This document shows positions 48,253-57,571 of a stretch of DNA of 64,000 bases, piece by piece. The notes under the pieces were generated by a model. The model had not been told where the DNA came from. It did no database searches and saw only the letters and a program-made list of their open reading frames with translations. This stretch comes from Spirosoma endbachense (lineage in GTDB: Bacteria; Bacteroidota; Bacteroidia; Cytophagales; Spirosomataceae), in contig NZ_CP045997.1 in NCBI RefSeq assembly GCF_010233585.1, positions 816,522-880,521 on the forward strand, given 5' to 3'. Positions within the stretch are counted from its first letter, which is position 1. Each line of letters begins with the position of its first letter. Position numbers and translations under genes: made by a program.

Positions 48253-51252
48253 TTAAAATCCGGCCCGAATGCCCACGGTAACGGTTTTAGCTGTTGGATA
48301 ACTATAGAAATCGATACCCAGCGTAATGGAGTTTGACCCTCCCAACGAATTAATTTCGGGGTCCCACCACGAGTATTTGGTGAAGGTGAGCAGGTTTTGC
48401 CCACTGACGTAAATCTGGGCGTTGCTGATCCAGCTTACATTGAGTTTCTGGAACGGAATGTTGTAGGCCAGCTGCACCGTACGCAGGCGCAGGTATGATC
48501 CATTTTCGACGAACCGGTTTGAGATATTGACCGATGTCGTTCGGCTAATGATCGGGTATTTGGCGCTGGGGTTCGGATTCGTCGTCGACCAGTGGTTATT
48601 ATACACATCTTTGGTCATGTTCAGGCCGAAACCATAATCGAGCATGCCGATTGAGCTGATGTTGAAAATGTCGTTACCCTGCGATCCCTGAAAAAAGAAG
48701 GTGAAATCGAAGTTCTTATACGACATGGTCGAGTTGAATCCGTAAATAAATTTGGGGTTTGGATTGCCTATATAAGTTTTGTCTTTCGCTGAAATGGTGC
48801 CATCGCCGTCCAGATCTTTGTATTTGATCTTGCCTTTATCGTCATACCCATCTTCTATGTAGCCATAAAACTGACCGACTGGCTGGCCTTCGCGGAGAAT
48901 ATTGACATAATCGTTGACCGCGCTGGTATTGATCGCCGATCCCAGAATATCCTGTCCACCGTAGAGCTTGACGACTTTGTTGCGGTTGAACGAAATATTG
49001 CCCGATACCGACCACCGGAAAGGCCCCGTCAGCAGGTCACCATCCAGGCCGAGTTCAACCCCCTTGTTCTGGATCTTGCCCACATTCTGAATGGTATTGG
49101 TAAAGCCCAGCGACGAAGGCAATTGTACGGTGTTGAGCAAATCGCGGGTATTTTTTATGTAGTAATCAGCCGTTAGCCGGAGCCGATTGTTCAGAAAAGC
49201 CGCATCCAGCCCAATGTCGGTTTGTTCGGTGGTTTCCCACTTCAAATTACCGGGCAGGCGGGTACCGGGGGCGTAATAGGTGTAGAGGGCATCATCGAAA
49301 ACTGTTTTGCCGGAGCCTAACTGATTCAGTGTCGAGTAGGGGCTTATGGCCTGACTACCCGTTGCCCCATAACCGACACGCAGTTTAAGGTCGCTCATGA
49401 ACCGAATGTCCTTGAAAAAATCTTCGTTGGATACCCGCCAGGCCAGCGCACCCGATGGAAAGTAGCCCCACTTGTTCCCATCGCTATACCGCGATGATCC
49501 ATCGGCCCGGAAACTAACCGTTGCCAGATACCGATCGCCAAAATTATAATTGACCCGTCCCAGGTACGACAGGAGGGAGGCTTTCGAATAGCTCGATGCT
49601 GGAATGCCCGGCGTACTGGCTGACCCGATGTCGTAGGTCTGGCTGGCATCGCTGATAAAGCCCGTTCCACTGGCTCCAAGGGTTGTCGTCAGAAAATCCT
49701 GATACGTAAATCCGGCGACTGCCGATACCGTATGTTTACCGAATGACTTGTTATACGTTACCGTATTTTCGCTCAGCAAACTCGTGAATTGGGTCGTGCT
49801 GACACTGGCAGACCCCTGAGAGTTGACAAAATTGCGCGTTGTGTACGAATCTGACCGGTCGTCGTTGTTTTCAATACCCCCCGAAATCTTAATGGATAAT
49901 GCCGGAATTGGCTTGTAAATCAGCGCTGCGTTTGCCAGTTGCTTGTTCGAGAGAGTTCGGGCCGTTTGTTCATTGAGGAAATTCAGCGGGTTCGTTAACA
50001 CATTCGATCCCCAGGGGTAGGCCGTGGCAAGATTGCGATAGGTGCCATTGTCGTTGTAAGGAGTTAGGGTTGGATACGCCGTAATAACGGCCGAGATCAA
50101 GGTGCCGCCCCGGTTTCCTCCTCCCGAATTCTGCTGGTTGGTGATCACGCGGGTGAGCATTGTTGATAAATTGAACGATAATTTCCGGCTGATTTCACTG
50201 TTTACGTTTGCCCGCAGCGAGTACCGGTTGTAATCGGAGCTTTTAATAATACCATCCTGCTTAAACACGCTGCCCCCAATGGAAAACTGCGTTTTATCGG
50301 AGCCCCCACTGATGTTAAGCGAATGGTTTTGCATCGGTGCTTTCCGGAATACCAGATCCTGCCAGTCGTAGCCGTTGCCCATGGCGTTGATCTGGTCCTG
50401 CGTAAAATAGGTTGTAACTTTGTCATTGACAGCCTGTTCATTGTAGAAAGTGGCAAATTCTCTGGCATTCATCAGATCCAGTTTTTTGCGCAACGTCTGA
50501 ACGCTATAACTGCCATCGTAACTTACCTGCGTACGGCCTGCTTTTCCGCGTTTGGTTGTAATCAGAACCACGCCATTTGCACCCCGTGAGCCATAAATTG
50601 CGGTTGCACTGGCATCTTTGAGGATTTCCATACTCTCGATATCGGCGTTGTTTAGCTGAGTCGGATTACTACCGTTAATAGGGAATCCATCGATTACGTA
50701 GAGCGGCTCATTACTGCCCTGTATGGAGCTTGTGCCCCGAATCCGAACACTGACACTACCACCGGGCGAACCGTTATTCTGGATCACCTGCACGCCGGTA
50801 GCTCGCCCGGAGAGTGCCTGAAGGACGTTAGTAGCCGGAAATGCATTTAATTCTTTCGCTTTTACCTGAGCCAGTGAACCCGTCAGATCGGACTTTTTAA
50901 CGGTGCCATAGCCCACCACCACTACCTCGTCGAGCTGGCGGGAATCGACGACAAGGTCAACATTGATGATCGATTGATTACCCACCGTTATTTCCTGGCC
51001 AAGGTAACCAACCGACGAGAAGACCAGCGTAGCATTTTCTCTGTTTGTTACTGAAATGCGATAGTTGCCGCTAGCGTCCGTGGTCGTTCCCGTGGTTGTT
51101 CCTTTCAGTGATACCGTAGTGCCGGGTAGCGGTGCTTTATCACCCGCTGCTGTTACCTGACCTGATATGGCGATCGATTGTGCCCAGCCTTCTGAGCAGA
51201 CCAGGAGGGTCGTCAGGCAGATAATAAGCCATTTGTGGACATACTGTTTCAT
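48253..51252 (-). CDS. SusC/RagA-type TonB-dependent transporter
   Basis: An outer-membrane transporter of 999 residues with a signal peptide (IICLTTLLVCSEGWAQ). The carboxypeptidase-regulatory domain is IAISGQVTAAGDKAPLPGTT, then TTTDASGNYRISVTN. LDEVVVVGYGTVKKSDLTGS leads into the plug (LYVIDGFPINGSNPTQLNNA, ASATAIYGSRGANGVVLITT) and the barrel, ending TVTVGIRAGF. No STN domain is present, so control is probably through the IclR regulator upstream. It heads a nine-gene minus-strand operon containing GH10 and GH2 enzymes, so xylan-type oligosaccharides are likely cargo (inference). Confidence 0.95.
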   Translation of the reverse strand: MKQYVHKWLIICLTTLLVCSEGWAQSIAISGQVTAAGDKAPLPGTTVSLKGTTTGTTTDASGNYRISVTNRENATLVFSSVGYLGQEITVGNQSIINVDLVVDSRQLDEVVVVGYGTVKKSDLTGSLAQVKAKELNAFPATNVLQALSGRATGVQVIQNNGSPGGSVSVRIRGTSSIQGSNEPLYVIDGFPINGSNPTQLNNADIESMEILKDASATAIYGSRGANGVVLITTKRGKAGRTQVSYDGSYSVQTLRKKLDLMNAREFATFYNEQAVNDKVTTYFTQDQINAMGNGYDWQDLVFRKAPMQNHSLNISGGSDKTQFSIGGSVFKQDGIIKSSDYNRYSLRANVNSEISRKLSFNLSTMLTRVITNQQNSGGGNRGGTLISAVITAYPTLTPYNDNGTYRNLATAYPWGSNVLTNPLNFLNEQTARTLSNKQLANAALIYKPIPALSIKISGGIENNDDRSDSYTTRNFVNSQGSASVSTTQFTSLLSENTVTYNKSFGKHTVSAVAGFTYQDFLTTTLGASGTGFISDASQTYDIGSASTPGIPASSYSKASLLSYLGRVNYNFGDRYLATVSFRADGSSRYSDGNKWGYFPSGALAWRVSNEDFFKDIRFMSDLKLRVGYGATGSQAISPYSTLNQLGSGKTVFDDALYTYYAPGTRLPGNLKWETTEQTDIGLDAAFLNNRLRLTADYYIKNTRDLLNTVQLPSSLGFTNTIQNVGKIQNKGVELGLDGDLLTGPFRWSVSGNISFNRNKVVKLYGGQDILGSAINTSAVNDYVNILREGQPVGQFYGYIEDGYDDKGKIKYKDLDGDGTISAKDKTYIGNPNPKFIYGFNSTMSYKNFDFTFFFQGSQGNDIFNISSIGMLDYGFGLNMTKDVYNNHWSTTNPNPSAKYPIISRTTSVNISNRFVENGSYLRLRTVQLAYNIPFQKLNVSWISNAQIYVSGQNLLTFTKYSWWDPEINSLGGSNSITLGIDFYSYPTAKTVTVGIRAGF

Positions 51253-51270
51253 GAGGCTTAGGAGAGTAAT

Positions 51271-51285
51271 TTTTATAATATAAAA
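51271..51285. promoter_or_regulatory. Candidate IclR operator in the susC leader
   Basis: TTTTATAATATAAAA is a perfect palindrome of 7-base arms around one central base, 18 bases before the susC ATG. It matches 14 of 15 bases of the sequence at 52193-52207 in front of the iclR-type gene. It lies downstream of the candidate promoter, where a bound repressor would block elongation. Confidence 0.45.
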
Positions 51286-51303
51286 TTAAATTTTATTTCA
51301 TTA

Positions 51304-51336
51304 CAATTGTACTCTATAAAATCGATTACCTCCAAA
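51304..51336 (-). promoter_or_regulatory. Candidate Bacteroidota promoter of the minus-strand PUL
   Basis: On the minus strand TTTG (51336-51333) is followed 21 bases later by TACAATTG (51311-51304), one mismatch from TAnnTTTG. The transcript would start roughly 45 bases before the susC ATG. The second box resembles that proposed at 15262 (TAGTATTG). Confidence 0.35.
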
Positions 51337-51397
51337 TTTTTCCTGTCTTTTTATAAAAAAATAATGACTTGCCGTTGGTCGTGGATGAGTCATTGAC

Positions 51398-51421
51398 AAA
51401 AAAATAAGGGCCGGGGCCCTT
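51398..51421 (-). terminator. Rho-independent-type terminator of the IclR gene
   Basis: On the minus strand AAGGGC-CCCG-GCCCTT (51421-51406) is followed by ATTTTTTT. It starts 23 bases after the IclR stop codon. It separates the regulator from the susC operon, supporting an independent promoter for susC. Confidence 0.75.
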
Positions 51422-51444
51422 GTTGGAATTTTAGTTAACGTATT

Positions 51445-52182
51445 TTAATTCAGTCGTTTATGTATATTTTTGGCACATTGCCGAAGTGAAGAGATGAGTT
51501 TTTGCTTGTCCATTGCCATATATCGGTACTCGGGCAAATAAATACTCAGGCTGGCAACAACCAATCCATTTTTATAGATCGGTACGGCAAGGCCCATCAC
51601 GTGCCTGTTGGCAATGGTTTGCAAGGCCAGTTCCTCCCGGCGCATCAGAGCCAGGGAGTCGAGTAGTTGTGTTTCTGACTGTACTTCTGGCCAGGATTCG
51701 TCAGACGGAAGGCCATATTTGGCGATGAAGCGCTGTATTTTTTCTTTGGGAAGCATGGCTAACAACAAACGACCCGATGCCGAATCGTAGATCGGCTTAA
51801 TGTCGGTTGTGCGTACCTGTAAATCCTGTTCAGCAAAGGTTCTGTAAATCGCAATCCGTTGATTCTCTTTGAGAACGGCCAAAAGACAGTTTTCATTAAT
51901 CGCCTGGGTCAGGGCGTCCATTTCTTCCCGGGATGCTTCCAGCAGGTCTTTGCGATAGGCTTCATTTGCCGTTAGCGTATAGGACTGCGAACCCAGAATA
52001 TAGCCCTTCTTTGTTCCGATCTGTTCAACATAGCCACGAGCGACCAGGGTCTTCAAAATATTGGCGCAGGTTCCGTGGTTTAGATTGAGGCTGTCGGCCA
52101 AATCGCCTAAGGCTTTGGGCCGTTCAGGGTCATTGGCAATTTGTTCCAGCAAGTCCAGGGCGCGATTAATAACTTGAATCAT
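51445..52182 (-). CDS. IclR-family transcriptional regulator
   Basis: This 245-residue regulator has an N-terminal winged helix: NRALDLLEQIANDPERPKAL, ADSLNLNHGTCANILKTLVA, then RGYVEQIGTKKGYILG. The C-terminal effector-binding domain contains LLAVLKENQRIAIYRTFAEQ, YDSASGRLLLAMLPKEKIQR, then GLPSDESWPEV, and ANRHVMGLAVPIYKNGLVVA. IclR members such as KdgR respond to 2-keto-3-deoxy sugar acids, which would fit the dehydratase/aldolase operon beside it. An inverted repeat touches its start codon and part of that repeat recurs in the susC leader, so self-regulation and control of the PUL are likely. The gene ends in its own terminator. Confidence 0.92.
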   Translation of the reverse strand: MIQVINRALDLLEQIANDPERPKALGDLADSLNLNHGTCANILKTLVARGYVEQIGTKKGYILGSQSYTLTANEAYRKDLLEASREEMDALTQAINENCLLAVLKENQRIAIYRTFAEQDLQVRTTDIKPIYDSASGRLLLAMLPKEKIQRFIAKYGLPSDESWPEVQSETQLLDSLALMRREELALQTIANRHVMGLAVPIYKNGLVVASLSIYLPEYRYMAMDKQKLISSLRQCAKNIHKRLN

Positions 52183-52183
52183 C

Positions 52184-52207
52184 TTGTATTAATTTTATAA
52201 TACAAAA
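52184..52207. promoter_or_regulatory. Inverted repeat at the IclR start codon, candidate operator
   Basis: TTGTATTA (52184-52191) and TAATACAA (52198-52205) are perfect 8-base arms around 6 bases, beginning one base before the ATG. The segment 52193-52207 (TTTTATAATACAAAA) differs at one base from the susC-leader palindrome. Binding here would repress the regulator gene itself. Confidence 0.5.
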
Positions 52208-52275
52208 CTTGCCTTATTAATTGTAAATCGCAAATGCTAATTCGTAGACTGATGCACTGAAGCTGACAACTGATT

Positions 52276-52716
52276 CTATCGTGGAATAAGATCGTACTGG
52301 TTGACCGTGTTACCCGTTTTGCGGCTATCGGCAGTGCGTTCAAGTTTTAGTGATGAACCATCCGGAGCCGTTAGAATATAATACTCAATGATCCCGCCCG
52401 TGTTTGTCGGTTTCGGGGTCAGATTGTTCAGGATTAGCCGTTTGTTATCCGTTGAAACGGTCCACGTGCCCGTTGTCAGACGACCATCGACGTCGGTTAA
52501 GGAAGCTTTATCGGGCTGGCTCAGGTCAAGCAGAAAATTACCATAACCAGGTTTGATGTTCGTTGTAGTCCCCAGCGTAAAAACAAGTACGTTCGCTTCA
52601 GTAACCGTATTGGCTTTCCAGATTTTACTAATCTGGTTTGTGATGGGCATTACAGATTTCGGTCGGCAGCCTCCGAAACATGCCAGAACGAGGAGTAGGC
52701 TAAGCTGTTTTTTCAT
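52276..52716 (-). CDS. Small lipoprotein, lipocalin-like beta protein
   Basis: The product is 146 residues from the ATG at 52716, where MKKQLSLLLVLACFGGC gives a clear lipobox with Cys17. A longer frame reaching 52959 would overlap the upstream gene by 240 bases and begins with an unusual composition, so I reject it. The mature part reads as short beta strands (IWKANTVTEANVLVFTLGTT, GRLTTGTWTVSTDNKRLILN, GIIEYYILTAPDGSSLKLER), like small lipocalin-type lipoproteins of Bacteroidota. The role is unknown. The ATG overlaps the stop codon of the fibronectin protein upstream by 4 bases, so it belongs to that operon. Confidence 0.75.
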   Translation of the reverse strand: MKKQLSLLLVLACFGGCRPKSVMPITNQISKIWKANTVTEANVLVFTLGTTTNIKPGYGNFLLDLSQPDKASLTDVDGRLTTGTWTVSTDNKRLILNNLTPKPTNTGGIIEYYILTAPDGSSLKLERTADSRKTGNTVNQYDLIPR

Positions 52717-55553
52717 GGGAGTAGAATTCGTTTGGAAAAAATCCGTCCTTCGGCCATAATAGCCATTACATATAAACCCGTTGGTAACCCGGCCAGCGAA
52801 TAGGACCAGGCCGCAGCTGGCGTAACGCGCCGGGTATCGGTCAGATGGACGCGGCCATTCATTGTGTGAAGTTGAATCTGTGCCTGACTGGACTGATGCC
52901 AATCGGTTTGAATGTGCAGCGTGCGGTCTACGACAAAAACCTGTGTCTGGGTGATCCACTCATCTTCTACAGCAATAATAATCTCTTCAATACGTGCCTG
53001 CGCAACGTTCGAAGCGCCCGAATTTCCGGCCGGATTACTTGCCCGAATACGGTAGTAGTAGGTCGTAAACTCCAGCAAGCCAGCGTCCGTATAGGTTGTC
53101 TGCGTAGCGGGTTGTTGTTTAATTTCGACAAAAGGGCCGGCCGGGTTCGTGGATCGCTCGATACTTACTGTCACGGCGGTAGCACCCGGCGCGTTCCAGT
53201 TCAGCCGAATCTGATCATAATCAGATACCTGAGCGACCAGATTGGATGGCGTTGCGGGCGGAGCTAAAGGCGTAGTAGCGCAGGCAGCATCGGTATAGGC
53301 TGACGGACCCGCTGCATTTTTCGCCCGAATCCGATAGCAATAGTACGTATTGTCTGTCAGATTCCTGTCTTCATACGTCGTCGCATTGGTGGGTGCATCG
53401 GCAATTTTGGTAAATGTACCCGTCGCAGTAGTGCCCCGCTCAATCTCGAAGCTGCTTTCGTTGGTCGATAAGTCGGCCCAGGCCAGGTTAATCTGGTTCG
53501 TTGAGAACGTCGTAACCGTCAGGCGGGCAGGAACTGCGGGCGGAGAATCGGGTGTGCTGGCATTGGCGATCGTGCTGTATGGTCCGGTGCCCGATACATT
53601 GGTACCGCGAATCCGGTAATAATAACGTGTATTCTGCGTCAGGTTCTTGTCTTCATAGGTCGTCGCATCGCCCGAAACACTGGCAATCTGGGTCCAGCCG
53701 TCGTTACCCGTTAGACTGCGTTCAATCAGTACGTTAACTGCTGTAGAGACCGCATTCCAGGTCAGGTTGATCTGCGTTGTGGAAGCTGCCGAAGCGACTA
53801 AATTCTGTGGCGTACCCGGTGGCCCTACCGGTGTCGTGGCGTCAGCGGTGTTGCTGTAAGGTGACAGTCCGGCGGCATTGACAGCTCGAACCCGGTAAAA
53901 ATAATGCGTTTGGGGGCTGAGCCCCTGATCACTATAGCTTGTTGCATCAGCTCCCAGATCGGTAATCTTCGTCCACGAATCTACTCCATTGGGGCTGCGT
54001 TCGAGCTGAAAACCAGACTCATTGCCCGATAGATCGGCCCATTGCAGATTAATCTGGCTGAAGGAGATCACGGTTGCTGTGAGTCGGGCCGGAGCGGCCG
54101 GTGGTACATCGGGCGTACTGGCATTGGCTGTGTTGCTGTATGGTCCCGTATTTCCCCCAATAACAGCCCGAAGCCGGTAGTAATAGCGCGTATTGGGGGT
54201 TAAACCCGTGTCAGTATAACTTATCGCGTTTCCGACTGGATCAGCAATTTTTGTCCAGTTATCGTTCCCATTGGGGCTGCGTTCGAGCTGATAGGTAGTT
54301 GCTCCCGATACGCCTGTCCAGGTCAAATTGATCTGGGTAGTAGAAGCCGCCGTAGCGACTAAATTCAGTGGCGTACCCACGGGTGGGGCCTGCGTGGTGG
54401 CACACTGGACATCCGTAAAATCACTTGCTCCTGTGTTGTTTACGGCCCGAACGCGGTAGCAATACGGGGTGCTGGCCTGCAAGCTTTGATCCGTATAGGT
54501 TGTCGTATTCGCTCCAAGGTCTGCGATCCTGCTGAACAATGCCGTCGGGCTACTGGCCCGCTCAACCTGAAAGCCGGTTTCATTATCTGATAAATCGGCC
54601 CATTGCAGGTCAATCTGGTTGCTCGACACCGCACTGGCTGTCAGGCGGCCGGGCGCTTTGGGTGCACTCTGCTGGGTAGTGGCACAGGCTGTAGTTGAAT
54701 AATCGTGGCCGTCTTCAGCGATTCGATAACAGTATTCGGTTCCTCCGTTCAGGCCATTATCTGTAAATTCGCCCAGATCTGACGTCGTCGCCGTAACTTT
54801 CGACCAGTTACCGGTCTGCCCCATACGTCGCTCAATACTGATCGCATTTTCTTTCCCGTACCGATCCCAGGTCAGCTTGATGGAACTGCTACTGAGCGCT
54901 GTTGCTTTCAGGTTATTGACATTGGTAGGAGCCAACGGAGGAGTAGCGCAGACGGGCGTTGTGAAATCGGACACCAGGGTACCTATCTGCGACCTTATCC
55001 GGTAACAATACGGTTGGCCGCCCGAAACGCCGTTATCAGTGAAGGTGGGTGTACGGCTGTAGGGAACGGTTTGTAGTATCGTAAATGTGCCATTGGCGGT
55101 TGTTCCGCGTTCAATCCGGTAGTCGGTTGGTGCGCTACCTGACCCGTTAGTCCAAGTTAATTTAATACTGTTACTACTCTGAGGAACAGCAGTGAGGCCA
55201 GTTGGAACGCCGGGCGGCTCCTGGGTGGTATTGACCGTAAGCGTATTGGAGTAAACCGACGAATTCGTGACAAACACTGCCCGAACCCGGTAACTATAGG
55301 TGTTTAGACTGGTTACGGTCTTATCCTGATAGGAAGGCGAATTAGCTGAAGCTTCGCCAATTTTTGAAAATGTGCCCGTAAACCCCTGACGTTCAATTTC
55401 AAACTTTATTTCGTTGGATGAATTGTCGTTCCAGGTCAGGTTGACCTGATTGTATGTGACGGATGATGCCTGTAAGTTCGAGGGCGCGTTGGACTGGGCT
55501 TGTATCCGCGTAGACACTAACCCCAGGAACAGCAGGAAGAGGTAGTTTTTCAT
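52713..55553 (-). CDS. Protein of nine fibronectin type III domains with probable T9SS C-terminal sorting domain
   Basis: The product is 946 residues from the ATG at 55553, which opens a signal peptide (MKNYLFLLFLGLVSTRIQAQ). An ATG at 55574 would overlap the upstream gene. Nine consecutive FN3 domains follow, each starting like APSNLQASSVTYNQVNLTW and ending near a YYYRIRA/YCYRVRA strand. Domains 4 to 8 alternate two types, ADLSxNE (4, 6, 8) and AASTTQINLTW (5, 7). The last ~85 residues (TLHIQTDWHQSSQAQIQLHT, MNGRVHL, GLPTGLYVMAIMAEGRIFSK) look like a type A T9SS sorting domain ending KRILLP. It should be secreted and fixed to the cell surface. FN3 arrays of this kind serve as spacers, adhesins or binding modules; no enzyme domain is seen. 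Confidence 0.82.
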   Translation of the reverse strand: MKNYLFLLFLGLVSTRIQAQSNAPSNLQASSVTYNQVNLTWNDNSSNEIKFEIERQGFTGTFSKIGEASANSPSYQDKTVTSLNTYSYRVRAVFVTNSSVYSNTLTVNTTQEPPGVPTGLTAVPQSSNSIKLTWTNGSGSAPTDYRIERGTTANGTFTILQTVPYSRTPTFTDNGVSGGQPYCYRIRSQIGTLVSDFTTPVCATPPLAPTNVNNLKATALSSSSIKLTWDRYGKENAISIERRMGQTGNWSKVTATTSDLGEFTDNGLNGGTEYCYRIAEDGHDYSTTACATTQQSAPKAPGRLTASAVSSNQIDLQWADLSDNETGFQVERASSPTALFSRIADLGANTTTYTDQSLQASTPYCYRVRAVNNTGASDFTDVQCATTQAPPVGTPLNLVATAASTTQINLTWTGVSGATTYQLERSPNGNDNWTKIADPVGNAISYTDTGLTPNTRYYYRLRAVIGGNTGPYSNTANASTPDVPPAAPARLTATVISFSQINLQWADLSGNESGFQLERSPNGVDSWTKITDLGADATSYSDQGLSPQTHYFYRVRAVNAAGLSPYSNTADATTPVGPPGTPQNLVASAASTTQINLTWNAVSTAVNVLIERSLTGNDGWTQIASVSGDATTYEDKNLTQNTRYYYRIRGTNVSGTGPYSTIANASTPDSPPAVPARLTVTTFSTNQINLAWADLSTNESSFEIERGTTATGTFTKIADAPTNATTYEDRNLTDNTYYCYRIRAKNAAGPSAYTDAACATTPLAPPATPSNLVAQVSDYDQIRLNWNAPGATAVTVSIERSTNPAGPFVEIKQQPATQTTYTDAGLLEFTTYYYRIRASNPAGNSGASNVAQARIEEIIIAVEDEWITQTQVFVVDRTLHIQTDWHQSSQAQIQLHTMNGRVHLTDTRRVTPAAAWSYSLAGLPTGLYVMAIMAEGRIFSKRILLP

Positions 55554-55564
55554 GAGTTTGTTGA

Positions 55565-57571
55565 TTAGCGCCATTCTACTCCGATCGGATCGGTTGGCAT
55601 ACTTTCTCGTTTATCAGACTGAACGGCAACCAGTGTGTAGAAATAGGCAATACCGGGTGTAGCCTCACGATCGAGGAAATCCGTTTGACGGCCCAGCACC
55701 GTTCCGACCAGCCGGGGCTTGTCGGTTTTATCGGTGTAACGATACACCAGGATTTTATCCAGTGTCTGGTCTAGTGGCGAATCCCACACGACCTGAACTC
55801 CTTTACCGTCGGCAAATACCTTCATGCCACGAATGGGCAGTACGGGTGGTAAAGGGCGGAAATAATCGGCGGTGGTTGTGCTGTAGGCACTTTCTTTACT
55901 GTCAGACCGAAATGCCTTTATCCGGTAAATGTAATGATGTCCGGCCTGAACCGTCGAATCGGCAAACGCATTCTGTGCCTGGTCGTCCTGCGTCTGGCGG
56001 TGCAGGAGTATTTCTTTCTGTTGATCCTCCAATCGATACACCGCATAGCCGGTTATATACGGATCAATTTCTTTCATATTGTCCCAAATCACCAGTACAC
56101 CTTTCTCCTGACGCAGTACAACTGGATTGAGCGGAGTTGCGACCCGATCGGGGAAACGCATAGTCGAATACACCTCATTACTTTTGGGGCTGAGGTTGTA
56201 GCTTGTATTGAGCGCGGCCATTGCCCAGCGGTGGCTCGTTCCAATCGGGAGGTTTTTGATGGGTACGGCATAATGGATCTCTGAATTTCGCGATTCAATC
56301 AGGGGGGAATACTGTTGCATGTCGCCACGCGGCTCAGAAGAAACATACAGATAATAGCCCCGCGTATCGAAATCGGCCCGTTGCCAGGTGAAATGCAGCG
56401 TATCATTCACGGTCGACAGGCGCAGAAACGATGGAGCTATCGTGGCCTTGCGGTAGGCTTTCACCATCCCCGACACCTTCACCGAGGCCGTTAGCTGGCC
56501 ATAGGTACCGTTCGGCCGAATCTGATAGTAGTAACTTTCTACCGGTTCAACCTGACTGTCGAGATAGGTCGTATCGGTAGACTGGGCCGACGCGATACGT
56601 GCATAGCCATCGTCGTAGCGATTGCTGCGCCAGATTTCAACCGAACGCAGGTCTTTGGTGGCCGACAGCCGCCAGGATAGCCGAATTGCCCCATTCTTTT
56701 CTTCGCTGCTGGTTTTTAAGGCCGTAATTAAGGGCAATGCATCACCGTCACGCAAATTGGTTATGGTTAATGTATCGGATGGCTGGCCTTCATTCCCCAG
56801 CACATCGATGGGGATCACCATATATTGATAAATCATTTTCTGCCGGGCATTCCGATCGACGAAAAAGGCAAATACACTGTCTTTCTGGCCTTTTATAAAT
56901 CCCCATTCCGCGCCGATTTCGGCAAAACCTGTTTGTGCATAGGTTGCCCGCATAACCCGTAGACCGCTCAGAGTGGGTGTTCCTTTTTTGAGTTGATAGG
57001 TGATCCGAACCGAGCGGCCCTCTGCTTCGGATTGGATCGATCGAGCCGTTGTGGCCAACTGCGCCTTCATAGAGCTGATTTCGGGCATCACTACTGTCCG
57101 GGTGGTACGAACAGGTGACCCTGCTGGTTCATCCGCTAATTGAATGCGGTAATCATACCGACGCCCGGCCATGACCGCCGTATCCAGATATCCAACGCCC
57201 AGGGCCTCCAGCATCTGCGGATGCCGCCCATAGGTGGCCAGCGAATCGGTTGTTGGGGCTACTATAAACTGACTGAATAAAACAGCGGCCAGGGTGTCGG
57301 ATGGCAGTTCATACAGTGGGTTTTTGGGCGCGATCAGGATCAGCCGATTTTTGAGTGCCTGCGCCGAACGGGGCGCATCTTCATTCGTATAAATCCGTTT
57401 CCAGTCGCGGGTACCCGCTTCGAGCCGTTCCAGCGCAAAGCGAGGGCCATGCAACAGGCGGTCGACCTGGATAAATACCCCATAGCGACCTGCCTGAATC
57501 AGCGGGTACTGAGCCTGAGCCGATAAGCTTAACAGCAGGAGGCTAATGAGTTTGGCGATGAACGTTTTCAT
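55565..57571 (-). CDS. Exported protein with four fibronectin type III-like domains
   Basis: The product is 668 residues from the ATG at 57571 (signal MKTFIAKLISLLLLSLSAQA); an ATG at 57595 lies inside the upstream gene. A unique N-terminal 280 residues contain QYPLIQAGRYGVFIQVDRLL, GPRFALERLEAGTRDWKRIY and a beta-rich section with MAGRRYDYRIQLADEPAGSP. Four FN3-like domains follow (NGAIRLSWRLSATKDLRSVE, NDTLHFTWQRADFDTRGYYL, EKGVLVIWDNMKEIDPYITG, GKGVQVVWDSPLDQTLDKIL). No T9SS sorting domain is present, since it ends at IGVEWR, so it may remain periplasmic or be held by its neighbours. The ATG overlaps the giant gene's stop by 4 bases. The function is unknown. Confidence 0.75.
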   Translation of the reverse strand: MKTFIAKLISLLLLSLSAQAQYPLIQAGRYGVFIQVDRLLHGPRFALERLEAGTRDWKRIYTNEDAPRSAQALKNRLILIAPKNPLYELPSDTLAAVLFSQFIVAPTTDSLATYGRHPQMLEALGVGYLDTAVMAGRRYDYRIQLADEPAGSPVRTTRTVVMPEISSMKAQLATTARSIQSEAEGRSVRITYQLKKGTPTLSGLRVMRATYAQTGFAEIGAEWGFIKGQKDSVFAFFVDRNARQKMIYQYMVIPIDVLGNEGQPSDTLTITNLRDGDALPLITALKTSSEEKNGAIRLSWRLSATKDLRSVEIWRSNRYDDGYARIASAQSTDTTYLDSQVEPVESYYYQIRPNGTYGQLTASVKVSGMVKAYRKATIAPSFLRLSTVNDTLHFTWQRADFDTRGYYLYVSSEPRGDMQQYSPLIESRNSEIHYAVPIKNLPIGTSHRWAMAALNTSYNLSPKSNEVYSTMRFPDRVATPLNPVVLRQEKGVLVIWDNMKEIDPYITGYAVYRLEDQQKEILLHRQTQDDQAQNAFADSTVQAGHHYIYRIKAFRSDSKESAYSTTTADYFRPLPPVLPIRGMKVFADGKGVQVVWDSPLDQTLDKILVYRYTDKTDKPRLVGTVLGRQTDFLDREATPGIAYFYTLVAVQSDKRESMPTDPIGVEWR

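Noticed and set aside
52717..52959. Longer N-terminus for the small lipoprotein
   Set aside because: The extension lies inside the FN3 gene in another frame and precedes a clear lipoprotein signal at 52716.
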